A stretch of DNA of 64,000 bases from contig SADC01000871.1 of NCBI GenBank assembly GCA_004194705.1, positions 62,001-126,000 on the forward strand. The letters run 5' to 3'. Shown here piece after piece: positions 47,050 through 56,967 of this stretch. Each line of letters begins with the position of its first letter. The stretch's first letter is position 1. The notes beneath the pieces were generated by a model that saw nothing but the letters and a program-made list of their open reading frames with translations, was not told the origin of the DNA and did not search any database. The position numbers and the translations under genes were made by a program. This stretch comes from Ditylenchus dipsaci. Lineage: Eukaryota > Nematoda > Chromadorea > Rhabditida > Anguinidae.

Positions 47050-48124
47050 GGGGCCTATTGCAACAGTTGAAAGTTGAAAGTGTAAAGTTGAAAGTTGACA
47101 GTGAAAGTGTTGCAACACTTGAAAGTTGAAAGTGAAAGTTGAAAGTTGACAGTTGAAAGTGAAAGTTGAAAGTTGATGGTGTTGCAACAATTGAAAGTGA
47201 CTCACTTTCAACTTTCACTTTCAACTGTCAACTTTCACTTCCTCCTATATATTTCTAAATTTTAAATTCGTACATTTTGCGGGAATTCAAATTTTACAGT
47301 TCGAACCAACCAAACCAAGTGGTCGTCCACTTGGTGCGAAAATTTTTTTCACGTTTTTCATGTTCCAAAACCTGTTTTCTGGACTAATTCGGGCATGCTG
47401 AAGATGGTTTGATAATAGTAAAATGGCGTCTTCTCGGGTATTTTTTGAGTTTTGGTAAAGTCGAGTTTTGGTAAAATCAATTATACGTCAAAACTCAAAA
47501 AATACCGAGAAAACGGAATTTTACCACTATCAAATCATCTTCAGCACCCCCGAATTAGTCCAGAAAACAGGTTTTGGAAAATTAAAAACGTGAAAAAAAA
47601 TTTGATCCAAGTGGGCGACCACTTGGTTTGGTTGGTTCAAACTAAGAAATTTAAATTCCGCAATTCCGCCTAAATGGGACCCCATGGTTACTGATAATGG
47701 ATTAAGACAAGGGTACTGTGGGTAAATTGATAACAATAATGATGTGTGGGTACCACTTTATAGGTATTCCCTGTTACTACTCGAGGTTGAAAAATAATGA
47801 AAAGATCCGAATTACATATCGAAATCGTAAAAAATACCCACAAATTTGGATTCTACGCAAAAAATTGCATCTAGAAATGACCAAAACCGAAAAAAATTTT
47901 ACTTTCAACTTTCACAAAAAATCGGACCACCTATTTCAACCCACCGATTTTTACCATCTACTTTCAACTTTCAACTTTACACTTTCAAGTGTTGCAACAC
48001 TTTCACTTTCAACTTTCTACTTTCAACTTTCACAAATTTCACTTTCAACTGTTGCAACACTTTCACTTTCAACTTTCAACTTTCAACTTTCGACTTTCAA
48101 CTTTCAACTGTTGCAATAGGCCCC
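47050..48124. mobile_element. Array-ended element (TTGAAAG words)
   Basis: Ends GGGGCCTATTGCAACAG and inverse, followed by arrays of the 7-bp word TTGAAAG/CTTTCAA (47068-47235 and 47898-48112). Foldback 47300-47642 is nested inside. Confidence 0.8.
47300..47642. mobile_element. CCAAGTGGTCGTCCACTTGG-family foldback, clean copy
   Basis: Arms of about 165 bp beginning TTCGAACCAACCAAACC with the CCAAGTGGTCGTCCACTTGG word inside; the clearest isolated member of the family at 5019-5478 and 24116-26965. Confidence 0.75.
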
Positions 48125-48126
48125 AG

Positions 48127-49605
48127 GGCCGGTACTCACCATCTTTTTACCCTTACCTTTTACCCTTACCTCTACCCTTACCTCTACCCGTACTCACCAT
48201 AATTTTTACCCTTACCTTTACCTCTACCTTTTACCCTTACGTTTTACCCTTACCTCTACCTGTACTCACCATACTTAGAGGTAAAGGTAGAGGTAAGGGT
48301 AAAAAACAACAGGGGGGACCAAGGCATAATTTTACCATGGGTGGTAACAGGGTAAAAATTTTACCCTCATCTCGATTTTTGAATTTTTGTCTCGCAACGC
48401 ATTTCTAGAGTAATTGTTTGTCGCTGAACACGATTTTGATGTTTATTTTTCATTGTTGTGTGCTCTTTGTTGAGATTTGCTCGTTTTATTAATCTTGCAC
48501 TGCGTCTCGTATTTTATCGTTGTTATCTTTAGTTATCGCCATGTTTACGTCTGAAATGTGCAAGCGTCTGGTGGAGTTGGTGGCCGAACATCAAGATGAT
48601 CTCTTCCCGAACAGCCGCAAAAAGGATTCAGCCGCTGGTCAGAACGCCGCTTGGAAGTTGGTTGCCGATACGCTCAACACTGTCGTCGGTATAGTTGATA
48701 TAACTCATGTTAGGATCCAAGCACCTCCTCTACGAATCGAGCGGGAATTTGTAAACAGAAAGAATTTTCATTCCGTCAATGTACAGGTAGGATTTTTGAT
48801 CGTTTTTTCTAAGCTCTTTTTAATGGTGTAATTAATTCAGGTGATTGTCGACTACCGCAGGATGTTCACAAATGTGGTTGCCAAATGGCCTGGATCATCT
48901 CACGACAGCTTTATTATGCGAAACTCAAACGTCTAGGAGGGATATGAATCTCGCCAACTGCGCGGGATTATTCTTGGAGACAGTGGATACGCACTCCGGC
49001 CATGGTTGATGACTCCTTTTGCTGCCCCTCAACTGCCACACAAAAACGGCTTGCTCTTTTATCTTCTTGTGTTTCTCTTAAATGGCGTTTTATAGATACA
49101 ACTCCTCCCTCTGCAAGACACGGGTGCTGGTGGAGCAAGTGATCGGTCGATGGAAGCGTAGGTTCCACTCTTTGCATGGGGAACTCCGGATTGCCTTAAA
49201 ACGGGTCCCTCAATTCATCATTGCTGCTGCAGTCCTACACAACATTTGCCGCTTGCGAGGAGTATCCGATGAGAACGATGAAGACATGCTAGACGAACAA
49301 CCACCGGAGGAGGTCAATGCGGATGACAGAATTAGCACTGGATCAAATATGAGAAATTCTATTGTTAATCGTTACTTTGCGCGCTAAATAGTGTTGTCTG
49401 TTGGAATAAATCATATGCAGTTGATTGTGCTTTCGAGGATAAAGTTGAAGGTAGAGGTAAGGGTAGAGGTAAGGGTAAGGGTAGAGGTAAGGGTAAAAGT
49501 TGAAGGTAGAGGTAAGGGTAGAGGTAAGCGTAAAAGGTAGAGGTAAGGGTAAAAGTTAGAGGTAAGGGTAAAAGGTAGAGGTAAAGGTAAGATGGTGAGT
49601 ACCGG
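48127..49605. mobile_element. PIF/Harbinger element with ACCCTTACCTCT array ends
   Basis: Ends share CCGGTACTCACCATCTT and inverse. Behind them lie arrays of ACCCTTACCTCTACC words (48150-48300 and inverted 49440-49592). A plus-strand Harbinger-type coding region lies between (48541-49387). A 3-bp target duplication could not be identified. Confidence 0.7.
48541..49387 (+). pseudogene. Harbinger transposase, internally deleted and interrupted
   Basis: The first 50 or so residues, with W..VADTLN near the end, resemble the trihelix/MADF-type DNA-binding region of Harbinger systems. They run without a break into the catalytic block IVDITHVRI, then FVNRKNFHSVNV, a short intron (48786-48839), VAKWPGSSHDS and the second Asp block [14 protein letters not shown] final block, TRVLVEQVIGRWKRRF with AAAVLHNICRLRG, supplies the Glu. 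The region normally preceding the first Asp is missing, so a deletion has fused the DNA-binding and nuclease parts. A TAG stop lies at 48934-48936, and the frame shifts near 49080. Confidence 0.8.
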
Positions 49606-49615
49606 TCCAGGCCGA

Positions 49616-49806
49616 CATACTTTACAAAACAAAGTGTTATCTGATGAGCAACACTTAGCACAGATTGGATTTTTACAGCGATTACAATGTTTTTTGCATG
49701 TCTCACTACAGAGTGAACATCGATAACTTTTTGCTTCAAAGTTTTTTGTAGTTGGTCCAGGAGCACAACCACGTTCTTCACATTCTTGTGTCAGGTCACG
49801 ACTAGG
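49616..49806 (-). pseudogene. Probable piggyBac-type transposase C-terminal Cys-rich domain
   Basis: After a splice acceptor at 49807-49809, the minus strand reads PSRDLTQECEERGCAPG, then YRCSLCSETCKKHCNRCKNP, ICAKCC and FCKVC. The dense C..C, H and C..C spacing resembles the cross-brace zinc domain at the end of piggyBac transposases. It has no stop before running into the right array of the Harbinger element, so that insertion may have cut it. Upstream catalytic exons were not found. Confidence 0.5.
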
Positions 49807-49941
49807 CTGTTTAAGAAAATTTGTTCTTTTTTATGGGTAAATGCCACCTGGAAGTAGTCTATTGTATCTGACTATTTTAAAAATCCACCCGACGTGGTTT
49901 TTTACAGGTTTCTCGGCTTATTATCAAAATCATAAGTTTAT

Positions 49942-51113
49942 GGGTGGTATTTAATTTTGCCCCTAATTACTGAAAAATGTCCCCTAATTTGATTGGTTGC
50001 GGTATAGAATCTTCGAAGGGGCGCAGGGGGCTTGTGGGCTTGGAGTTGAGATGCGCACACACACATACCTTAGACACAAATCACTCGAAAGTGACTCTGA
50101 ATGCATGAAAAAGTATGCATACCAGAGTTTATTTATGCGGTAGGCCCCAGTATTCAAAACTATGTTCAACATCTTCTTGTTAGTGGGCCCTGTGTGATCA
50201 GTGGCCCCTTTTATTCCCTCCCCTCCCTATACAGCCCTTATTCCCTTTGAAATTCAAAAGGCACCAATTTAAATTTTTCAAATTTCGACCAAAAAACCAT
50301 GATAACAACCCCCCCCCTGTGGTTCGAATTTTTTTTCTCAGAATCAAAAAAACACGCGGCTTTCTCATGAAATCGGGGTTGAGAAACACGAATATGAAGT
50401 TATCTCCTCCATCCGATCACTCTGCGTGGGGGGATTCTATACTCAAGCCATTTGATTTGCCTCCTAATTACTGAAAAATGCCCCCTAATAACTAAAAGAT
50501 GCCTCCTAATTTTCTGAAATTGCCCCTAATTTTTTTTCGTCATTTTTGGTCAAAATTTTCGGGAATTCAAATTTTCTAGCCAGAAAATAACTTGGATTGG
50601 TCTGAATCCCAGCCGGAATGGCCAGAAGCCCATGAAAGTTGGTTTTTCGGGGGTTTACTAAAGGGGGAGTAAACTTTTTGCAAAAAATCGATTTAGCGGA
50701 TAAGAATTCTGGTCCGATCGGCTTAATCACTCAAAACTCCAGGTTTATGGTGGATTTGAGTGGTTCAGGATGAAATTTTGAGTGATTCAGCCGATCGGAC
50801 CGGAATTCTGATCGGCTCAATCGAATTTTCGCAAAAAGTTCAATCCCCCTCCAGTCAACCCATACAAAACCAACTTTCAGTGGCTTCTGGCCATTCCGGG
50901 GTGTGATTCTGACCAACCCAAGTTATTTTCTGACAAGAAAATTTGGATTCCTGCAAAATTTGACTAAAAACGACGAGAAAAAAAATTAGGGGCATTTTCA
51001 AGAAAATTAGGGAGCATTTTTCAGAAATTAAAGGGGGCATTTTTCAGCAATTAAGGGCCATTCCAATTAGGGGCATTTTTCCTGGAATTAGGGGGCAGAA
51101 TTAAATATTACCC
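49942..51113. mobile_element. Array-ended element (CCTAATTACTGAAAAATGCCCC words), 9-bp flank repeat
   Basis: Ends GGGT(G/A)(G/A)TATTTAATT(T/C)TGCCCC. Flanks TAAGTTTAT (49933-49941) and TAAGGTTAT (51114-51122) match at 8 of 9 positions, the duplication length of Mutator-like elements. Word arrays lie at 49960-49993, 50456-50530 and 50985-51090. The shared core module is at 50600-50900, and a structured-block copy at 50042-50150 is nested. Confidence 0.75.
50042..50150 (-). ncRNA. Structured block, copy 4 (candidate RNA)
   Basis: As copy 1, but the outer hairpin pairs CTCTGG with TTCAGAG. The changed base gives a G-U pair, so the stem is kept. The donor-like site is TGTCTAAG|GTATGTGTG. Confidence 0.35.
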
Positions 51114-51290
51114 TAAGGTTATCTTTTCTAATCAGGAAATCTGACACTGAATTCGAGTTCAGCATGGTGGATTTGCATGTATAACTGCTGTTCAAATTCA
51201 AAACTCACTAACAAATTTCACATTCCGCTCGGACATCTCCGAGACAACAAATATTTAAACTTTGAAAAATTCAAATACTTGAATATTTGT

Positions 51291-51714
51291 TAGGGTTCTG
51301 GAATGGAGAATTCTCCGGAGAATTCTCTGGAGAATTCTCTGGAGAATTCTCTGGAATTCTCTGCCTATTTCTCCGACTGTATGAAAAACGGAGAAATAGA
51401 GAATCGTCTTGTAAGTAACAATTCGTCAGATGAACAGACAAATTTTGTCTATTTCAATGATTTTTTTTGTTTTCTGTCAAATCTTCCGTAATTTCTCTAG
51501 GGATTGTCATGGCAAAAGTAAACCATATGGAAAAACCGAATTTTAGAAGTGCGGGAATTTGAAATATTTTGGTCATTTTTTCACACCACAGGGGGGACCA
51601 AGACAATTTTCAAGTTCTATTTCTCCGATTTTTCGGAGAATTCTAGAGAATTCTCCGTAGAATTCTCTGGAGAATTCTCCGGTTTCTATTTCTCCGGAGA
51701 ATTCCACAACTCTA
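51291..51714. mobile_element. hAT-type MITE, GGAGAATTCTCT words
   Basis: Ends TAGGGTTCTGGAATGG and the inverse TTCCACAACTCTA, flanked by an exact 8-bp duplication ATATTTGT (51283-51290 and 51715-51722). Arms are arrays of GGAGAATTCTCC/T. The centre has the CACAGGGGGGACCAAG word. Confidence 0.9.
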
Positions 51715-51750
51715 ATATTTGTTCTATTGAGCGGAATTTGAAATTTGTTA

Positions 51751-52117
51751 CAGTCGACTGCCAAAAGTTCGTACCCGCCTAGGGCCCGACACTTTTTTAC
51801 ACCGATTTTTGAAATCTTTTGTCAGTTCTGATTCGTCAGACTAGTTCAAAATATCGCAAGGATTCCTGTATACCTTCTTACAAATTTAGGCTAAATCTAA
51901 ATTTGAAAGAGGGTGTACACTAAATTGGGGGTTGCCGGTCTAAATGCAAATCTGAAGTATTTTTTAAAAACGATCGGCAAAATCGGAATCCTTGCGATAT
52001 TTTGAACTAGACTGACGAATCAGAACTGACAAAATATTTCAATAATCGGTGTAAAAAAGTGTCGGGCCCTAGGCGGGAACGAACTTTTGGGGTGTTCACT
52101 AAATCGGGAGTCGACTG
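51751..52117. mobile_element. pogo-like palindrome (CAGTCGACTGCC ends)
   Basis: TA at 51749-51750 and 52118-52119; ends CAGTCGACTGCCAAAAGTTC and the inverse GGGAGTCGACTG; arms about 170 bp. Closely related to 57679-58105 (shared AAAAGTTCGT and GTCGGGCCC/GTCGGACC words). Confidence 0.8.
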
Positions 52118-52439
52118 TAGTGAGTTTTGAATTTGAACAGATGCTGAACTAGAATTCAGTGTCAGATTTCCTGATTTGGAAGGATAAAATCATGATTTTG
52201 ATAATAAGCAGAGAAAGCTGTAAAAAATCACGTCGAGGTGGCTTTTGAAAATGGCCAGAAACAATAGATCACCTCTAAGTGGCTTTCACCTATAAAAAAA
52301 CAAATTTTCCTAGAAAGCCAAGTCTTGATCTGAATGGTTATGTTTTGCTAGCCCTATTTACAGCTATTACTAATAAAATCAAAATAATAATAAAAACGTT
52401 TTAAAGGAGGGGGGGGGAAAGCTACTTAGGTTGAAAAAT

Positions 52440-52515
52440 TCGGCCTCGGTGGTGCAGTGGGCAAAAGTTTGTGTTTTATGGTCCAGTTTTATGGCCCGTG
52501 CGCACGTTCGATCCC
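52440..52515 (+). repeat. tRNA-like (SINE head) segment
   Basis: GGTGGTGCAGTGGGCAAAAG resembles a pol III A box and CGTTCGATCCC a B box, 50 bp apart. The acceptor arms do not pair, so it is a tRNA-derived repeat. Confidence 0.45.
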
Positions 52516-52639
52516 ACCTGGTGGCACGCTATTTATTTTGGATTGTTTAACCGATTTCTCGGGCTAATTCGACTTTTTAGCGCCAGATGCGGAATCAGCT
52601 TCTTTCAATCAGCGACCCCAATTACCCTTAGACATTGGT

Positions 52640-52940
52640 CAAACAAGCTAAATTAAACAGCCCGGGTAAATTTAATTAAACGGCCCGGCCGTTTATTTTT
52701 CAACCCTAAAAAAGTCGGAAAAAATTGGGTCGATTTTGAGATTTTTGCGTGCTCAACCAAAATTTTATAAGTGGAATCAGGTAAGCTCGTGCTAACTAAG
52801 AAAACGCGAAAAACAGATTTGCAAATTTCTTTTTCTAGGCTGATATATAGGTCCTCAAGGAGGGCCTTCTATTAGAGAGGGGCCTTCTATTAGAGAGGGG
52901 CCTTCTATTAGAGAGGGGCCTTCTAATAGAGAATATACGG
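52640..52940. repeat. Degenerate CCTTCTATTAGAGAGGGG array
   Basis: Four units of CCTTCTATTAGAGAGGGG end in ATATACGGTATA at 52930, matching the end style of 18158-19162. The left partner is unclear. Confidence 0.5.
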
Positions 52941-53029
52941 TATATACAGTTTATTTACAGTTTATACACTCAAAATAAAGCGATGGAAAAACGAGGCAAA
53001 ACGAACGAAAACGTTTAAAAGAAAAACGC

Positions 53030-54000
53030 TCAAATCATGTGGTTTGGGATAGTTTGAGGTGGGTTAGGCTGGATAGGGAGGAATTCTGAGCGATTAAGGC
53101 TTTCGGACCGGAATTCTGATCTGCTCAATCGAATTTGGCCGGAGTATAGAATCCCCGCTGGCCCGGAAACCGGTCTAAACCTCGTTTTTACGCGATTTGA
53201 CCACTTTTACGTATAGAAAAGATGAAAAAACGATTGGGAAAGCACTTTCCACAAAAAAAAGTTTTGACCAAAAACCGATTTTTTGGTCGTCCTGGAGGGT
53301 ACTTAGATACTTTATTTGGTGGTTTTTACCCTGTTTTGGTCACTGGAGCTGGGAAAAAAGAGACTTTATACACATTTCATGATTAAGTGTACTTCTCGGA
53401 ATCATGTCTAAGGTAAGTGCATGCGCGCATCTCTAACTCACAAGCCCCCTCTAACTCTCAAACCCTCTGCGCCGCCTTCGGGGGTGCAGGAGGCTTGGGG
53501 GCTTGGAGTTGAGATGCGCACACCCTCATAGCTTAGACACAAATCACTCGAAAGTGACTCTGGATGCATGAAAAATGTATGCATACCAGAGTTTCTTTAT
53601 GCGGTAGGCCCCAGTTAACAGAACTATGTTCAAATCTTCTCTTTTTTGGTCTTTTAGAGATGTCCATGCACCCTTTTAGGTTGAGTTACCTTGGTCCCCC
53701 AAGGCGAAAATTCAAATTTTTTTTTCAAAAAGTGCTTAAAAGTGTCTTCCCACTGATTTTTTGTGGCTTTTTCACTTTAAAAGTAGCTAAAATGCCCTTA
53801 GGACACCATTTGGGCATTTTCGGGCCAGGGGGGATTGTGTACTTTAGCCTCGAATTTTTGCAAAAAGTTCCCCCTTCAGTCAACCCCAAAAACCAGTTAT
53901 TTTTGGATTTCGGCCGCTCTAGATGGGGTCCTGGGCGATTCTAAGGGATGATGTAGAGTTGCTGGTTCGAATCCACCTGGGTGCATACCTTTTTTATGAT
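53030..54000. repeat. Mixed fragments: shared core, structured block, tRNA-like end
   Basis: Partial shared core at 53060-53150 and 53860-53950, GC hairpin and structured block at 53400-53640, the CCTTGGTCCCCCAAGG word at 53690-53706, and a tRNA-like end with GGTTCGAATCC at 53967. No single element boundary was established. Confidence 0.45.
53505..53614 (-). ncRNA. Structured block, copy 5 (candidate RNA)
   Basis: Both hairpins are present. The donor-like site is altered (TAAGCTATG on the minus strand), the only copy where GT is lost. Confidence 0.3.
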
Positions 54001-56089
54001 TTTTAGATTTTTTCGACAACAGGGGGGAACAAGGTGATTTTTCTCCAACTTTCGTTTTTGCTGAGTTCCGCTTGCCAGCTTTAGTTTTGCCGACGTTTTG
54101 CCGAAAATGAAGTCAAGAAGCAGAGCTTCATTTTAAGTATACGGTTGTAAATCATCATGTAAATAAAAATTGCGAAAAACGCAAGTTTTAAAACTAATTT
54201 TAAAACTAATACTGTAAACTTCTGGGACAGCCATGGGTATGATTGCAAGGAATTGGGTATTGTTGAATTTTTTTTCGATTTTTAATCATGCCTCGATTTT
54301 GTTTTTCCTCTGCATGATATCCCAATGAAAGCCCAGAATCTTAGCTAAGCTTTGATATATGAAACTTTTGAATTGTAGAAAAAAGTCAATATTGATAAGA
54401 CTAAAATATTGATAAGACCAGTCAAACAAAAACCTCCAAAACGATCGATTTTCGTAAATTTACGAGGTCCTAAACTGTAAATCAACTCCAGATGTTGTGA
54501 AATCATGCTGTGACGATTTTGTTGCATAGCCAAGAGCCTGAGAATTATTTTGACACCAACCTTGTAAATTAAAGTATATAAAATTAGGTTATGCACCTAC
54601 TGGGAATCAAAGATGAGAGTTTAAAATATTCGCTCTTCGATGTGCACCCCCATTTCCAACCGCTCCCCCCCCCTTTTAAATACTACAGTCGAGTCTCGAT
54701 TTAACGATCACCCTCAATTTACTTTTGTTCTTTTTTCTCACCGCAAAAATACTCTTTTCTCAGCGCAATTTTTTTTCTTATCGCATTTTGGATTTTTTAA
54801 TCAAAAGTTTGCCGGAATTTGACCTATTAAGGAGGGCACCAGCAATATATTTTTGAATCGTTCTATTTTGAATTATTAATCTAAGGGTTTAAAATTGCCG
54901 TAGAAAAGTGGTTCAAACCGATTTTGGGCAAGGCACACAGGGTGTAAACCAGCTGAGAGTTTTTACAAGCTATTCTTATGTGCCTGCTAGGTCTTAAACG
55001 CCTTTTAGAGCTGACTTTTGCATCAACGAAGCACAAAACAAAAATTTTAATCGTCTTCATTTAAAAAACAACAGCAGAGTGTTTACTACGATTGAAATAT
55101 GTATTTGTCAATTTGAGAAATTTTGTCGAGAATTTTTTTAACATAGCAAAAAAATTTCCGGTGCGGTGCCCGGTGCCGAAATTTTAAGATTAAGCGCACT
55201 GTTCGGCACCTGAATAAGTAAAATATTGGATTTTGAAGAGGATAAACTTTGGCACATACTTTTTGGCTCCATTTTAGACAGCAGAAAAGATGGAATGCCA
55301 AAGAGTGTGTTATTGTAACCAGGAAAGATTAATCTTTTAATGCCGATTTTTTCAGATTTTTTTTCACAGAAAGCTACTATGCCGTATTGCTTATTCTTAG
55401 GGTTGTAGAATTAACTGGAAATATAAAAATAAGAAATTTAGAAATTCTTCGAAAAATTGAAGAAACAGTAGTTAAATCACAACAAGCAAAATTATAACTC
55501 TCCTTAATTTTGTGAACTAAAAAACCGCCTTGCAGTCAGCATCAGTGATTCCTTATGGCGTATATGCCGTACTTACCATAGCGCTGTTTTCTGTCGGTCT
55601 GTCTGTCTGTCGTCTTTCACAAACAGGTAGGGGTGCTCCGTCGATCACATCGAAAATATATTTGCACCATTCGACTCAGTGTGTTCGATTATCTACAAAA
55701 AAATTATCAAAAGTTGATGTCGTCAAACCTAAAAAAGTTATAGTCTCTTGAAACTTTCCAAAAGCCACAGGGGGACCAAGGCATTTTGGGGTAAATTTTG
55801 AATTGCTTTAGGGGACCAAAGCATGGTCAACGGTTCAAAACCAGGGCTTCGAATCGTCCTTTTTAAAAAGATTTGTTCCCGCATGTCGGCAAAGATCAAA
55901 GGGTTTTTTGGTAGTTGTCAGGGGGGTCGTAAATCAATCACTTGGTGGAATCTGGGGGTTAACTACTTTTGGGAGGGCACCAAATAACCCCGTTCAGCCC
56001 AAAATGGACCCGCCGGGATTGCGGGACGGAATTTCGGACCAAATTGTGATCCAACTGGATGGGGCCCAACCCGAATCCCGTCTAAAATA
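54001..56089. other. Low-information interval
   Basis: Contains the CAACAGGGGGGAACAAGG word (54010), an unpaired pogo-like left end CAGTCGAGTCTCGATTTAAC (54687), an unpaired TAGGGTTGTAG end (55399), a short GTCTGTCTGTC microsatellite (55594) and GGGGGACCAAGGCA (55769). No exon structure was recognised. Confidence 0.4.
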
Positions 56090-56967
56090 CAGGGTGTCCC
56101 ACGAATTTTCTTAAATTTCTTTTTGGATTTTCATTATCTTTTTAAAACATTTAAATACATGTTGGGTCTCATTCGAAAGCTTGAAAAAAGCAATTTTTTG
56201 ATGTGAAATACTTGCGCAAATGTTAACTATGAGAAAGAAAAAGCCCTTTTAAAGTTAGGGACTAATTTTTCAAAAATTTCAAAGTTATCTTTGAATTTTT
56301 TTTACGCGCAAAGCCAATTAACAGCAAATCAGAGACAGTTGCTGAATTTCAACATGGCCTTTTTCACCATCTGCAAGCCATCAAAATCGCCTTTCGTAAC
56401 TGTACATGCTTCAAAATCAATATTTCTTGTGACATTTCTTGAAAGACAACTTCGATTCTTCTTTCCAAATTCTTCAAGTTTGCGACATGGCTTTTGTAAA
56501 ATTCTGATTTAATATACCCCTAGAGTAAGAAGTCGCAAAGTGTTCAGTCAGGATATCGAGGGGAAAAAACCTCACAAAACCTCAACCCAGTTTTGCTAAT
56601 TTTCAATATAATGATTTGATTCTCATCGTTTTGACAAGATCGATGCTAATCAATTTGAAATTTTTAAAAAATTAGACCCTAAATTTAGAAGGGCTTTTTC
56701 TGTCTTATTCAGTCAACCCTCGATAAACCGACACCCCTGGGGACCGGCCCTGGGGTGTCGGTTTATCGAGGGTGTCGGTTTATCGGGTGTCGGTTTATCG
56801 AGGGTGTCGGTTTATCGAGGGTTGACTGTAGTTAAAATTTGAGCAAGTATTTTACACAAAAAAAGGTTTTTTTCAGACTGTCGGATGAGACCAAACATGT
56901 ATTAAAATGGTTAAAAAAGTTAATAAAAATCCAAAAAGAAATTTAAAAAAATTGGTGGGACACCCTG
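56090..56967. mobile_element. CAGGGTGTCCCAC element with a nested pogo-like insertion
   Basis: TA at 56088-56089 and 56968-56969, ends CAGGGTGTCCCACGAATTTT and inverse. Inside, 56710-56828 is a pogo-like piece beginning CAGTCAACCCTCGATAAACC with an array of GGGTGTCGGTTTATCGA. Confidence 0.8.

Larger units (their letters stand above)
51130..52185. repeat. Foldback invaded by two elements
   Basis: Arms with TCTGACACTGAATTC and TTCAAATTCAAAACTCAC (left 51133-51215, right 52117-52185) are inverse. Elements 51291-51714 and 51751-52117 lie inside. Confidence 0.6.

Noticed and set aside
47718..48408. Open frames rich in FNFQLSTFNF or YPYLYPYLYP
   Set aside because: Translations of the CTTTCAA and ACCCTTACC arrays.
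23368..49605. Regularly spaced short repeats as CRISPR arrays
   Set aside because: Units are head-to-tail or overlapping without unique spacers of constant length, mirror each other as inverted ends, and the genome is a eukaryote's.
49365..49781. Minus-strand frame with a long LPLPLPL tail as one protein
   Set aside because: Only the Cys-rich block near 49616-49806 looks coding, and it sits in another frame; the rest is array translation.
30283..53995. tRNA-like segments at 30283-30356, 39595-39655, 52440-52515, 53935-53995 and near 9866 and 33077 as tRNA genes
   Set aside because: B boxes match, but acceptor and anticodon stems do not pair fully; most lie at element loops or ends, so they are tRNA-derived repeats.
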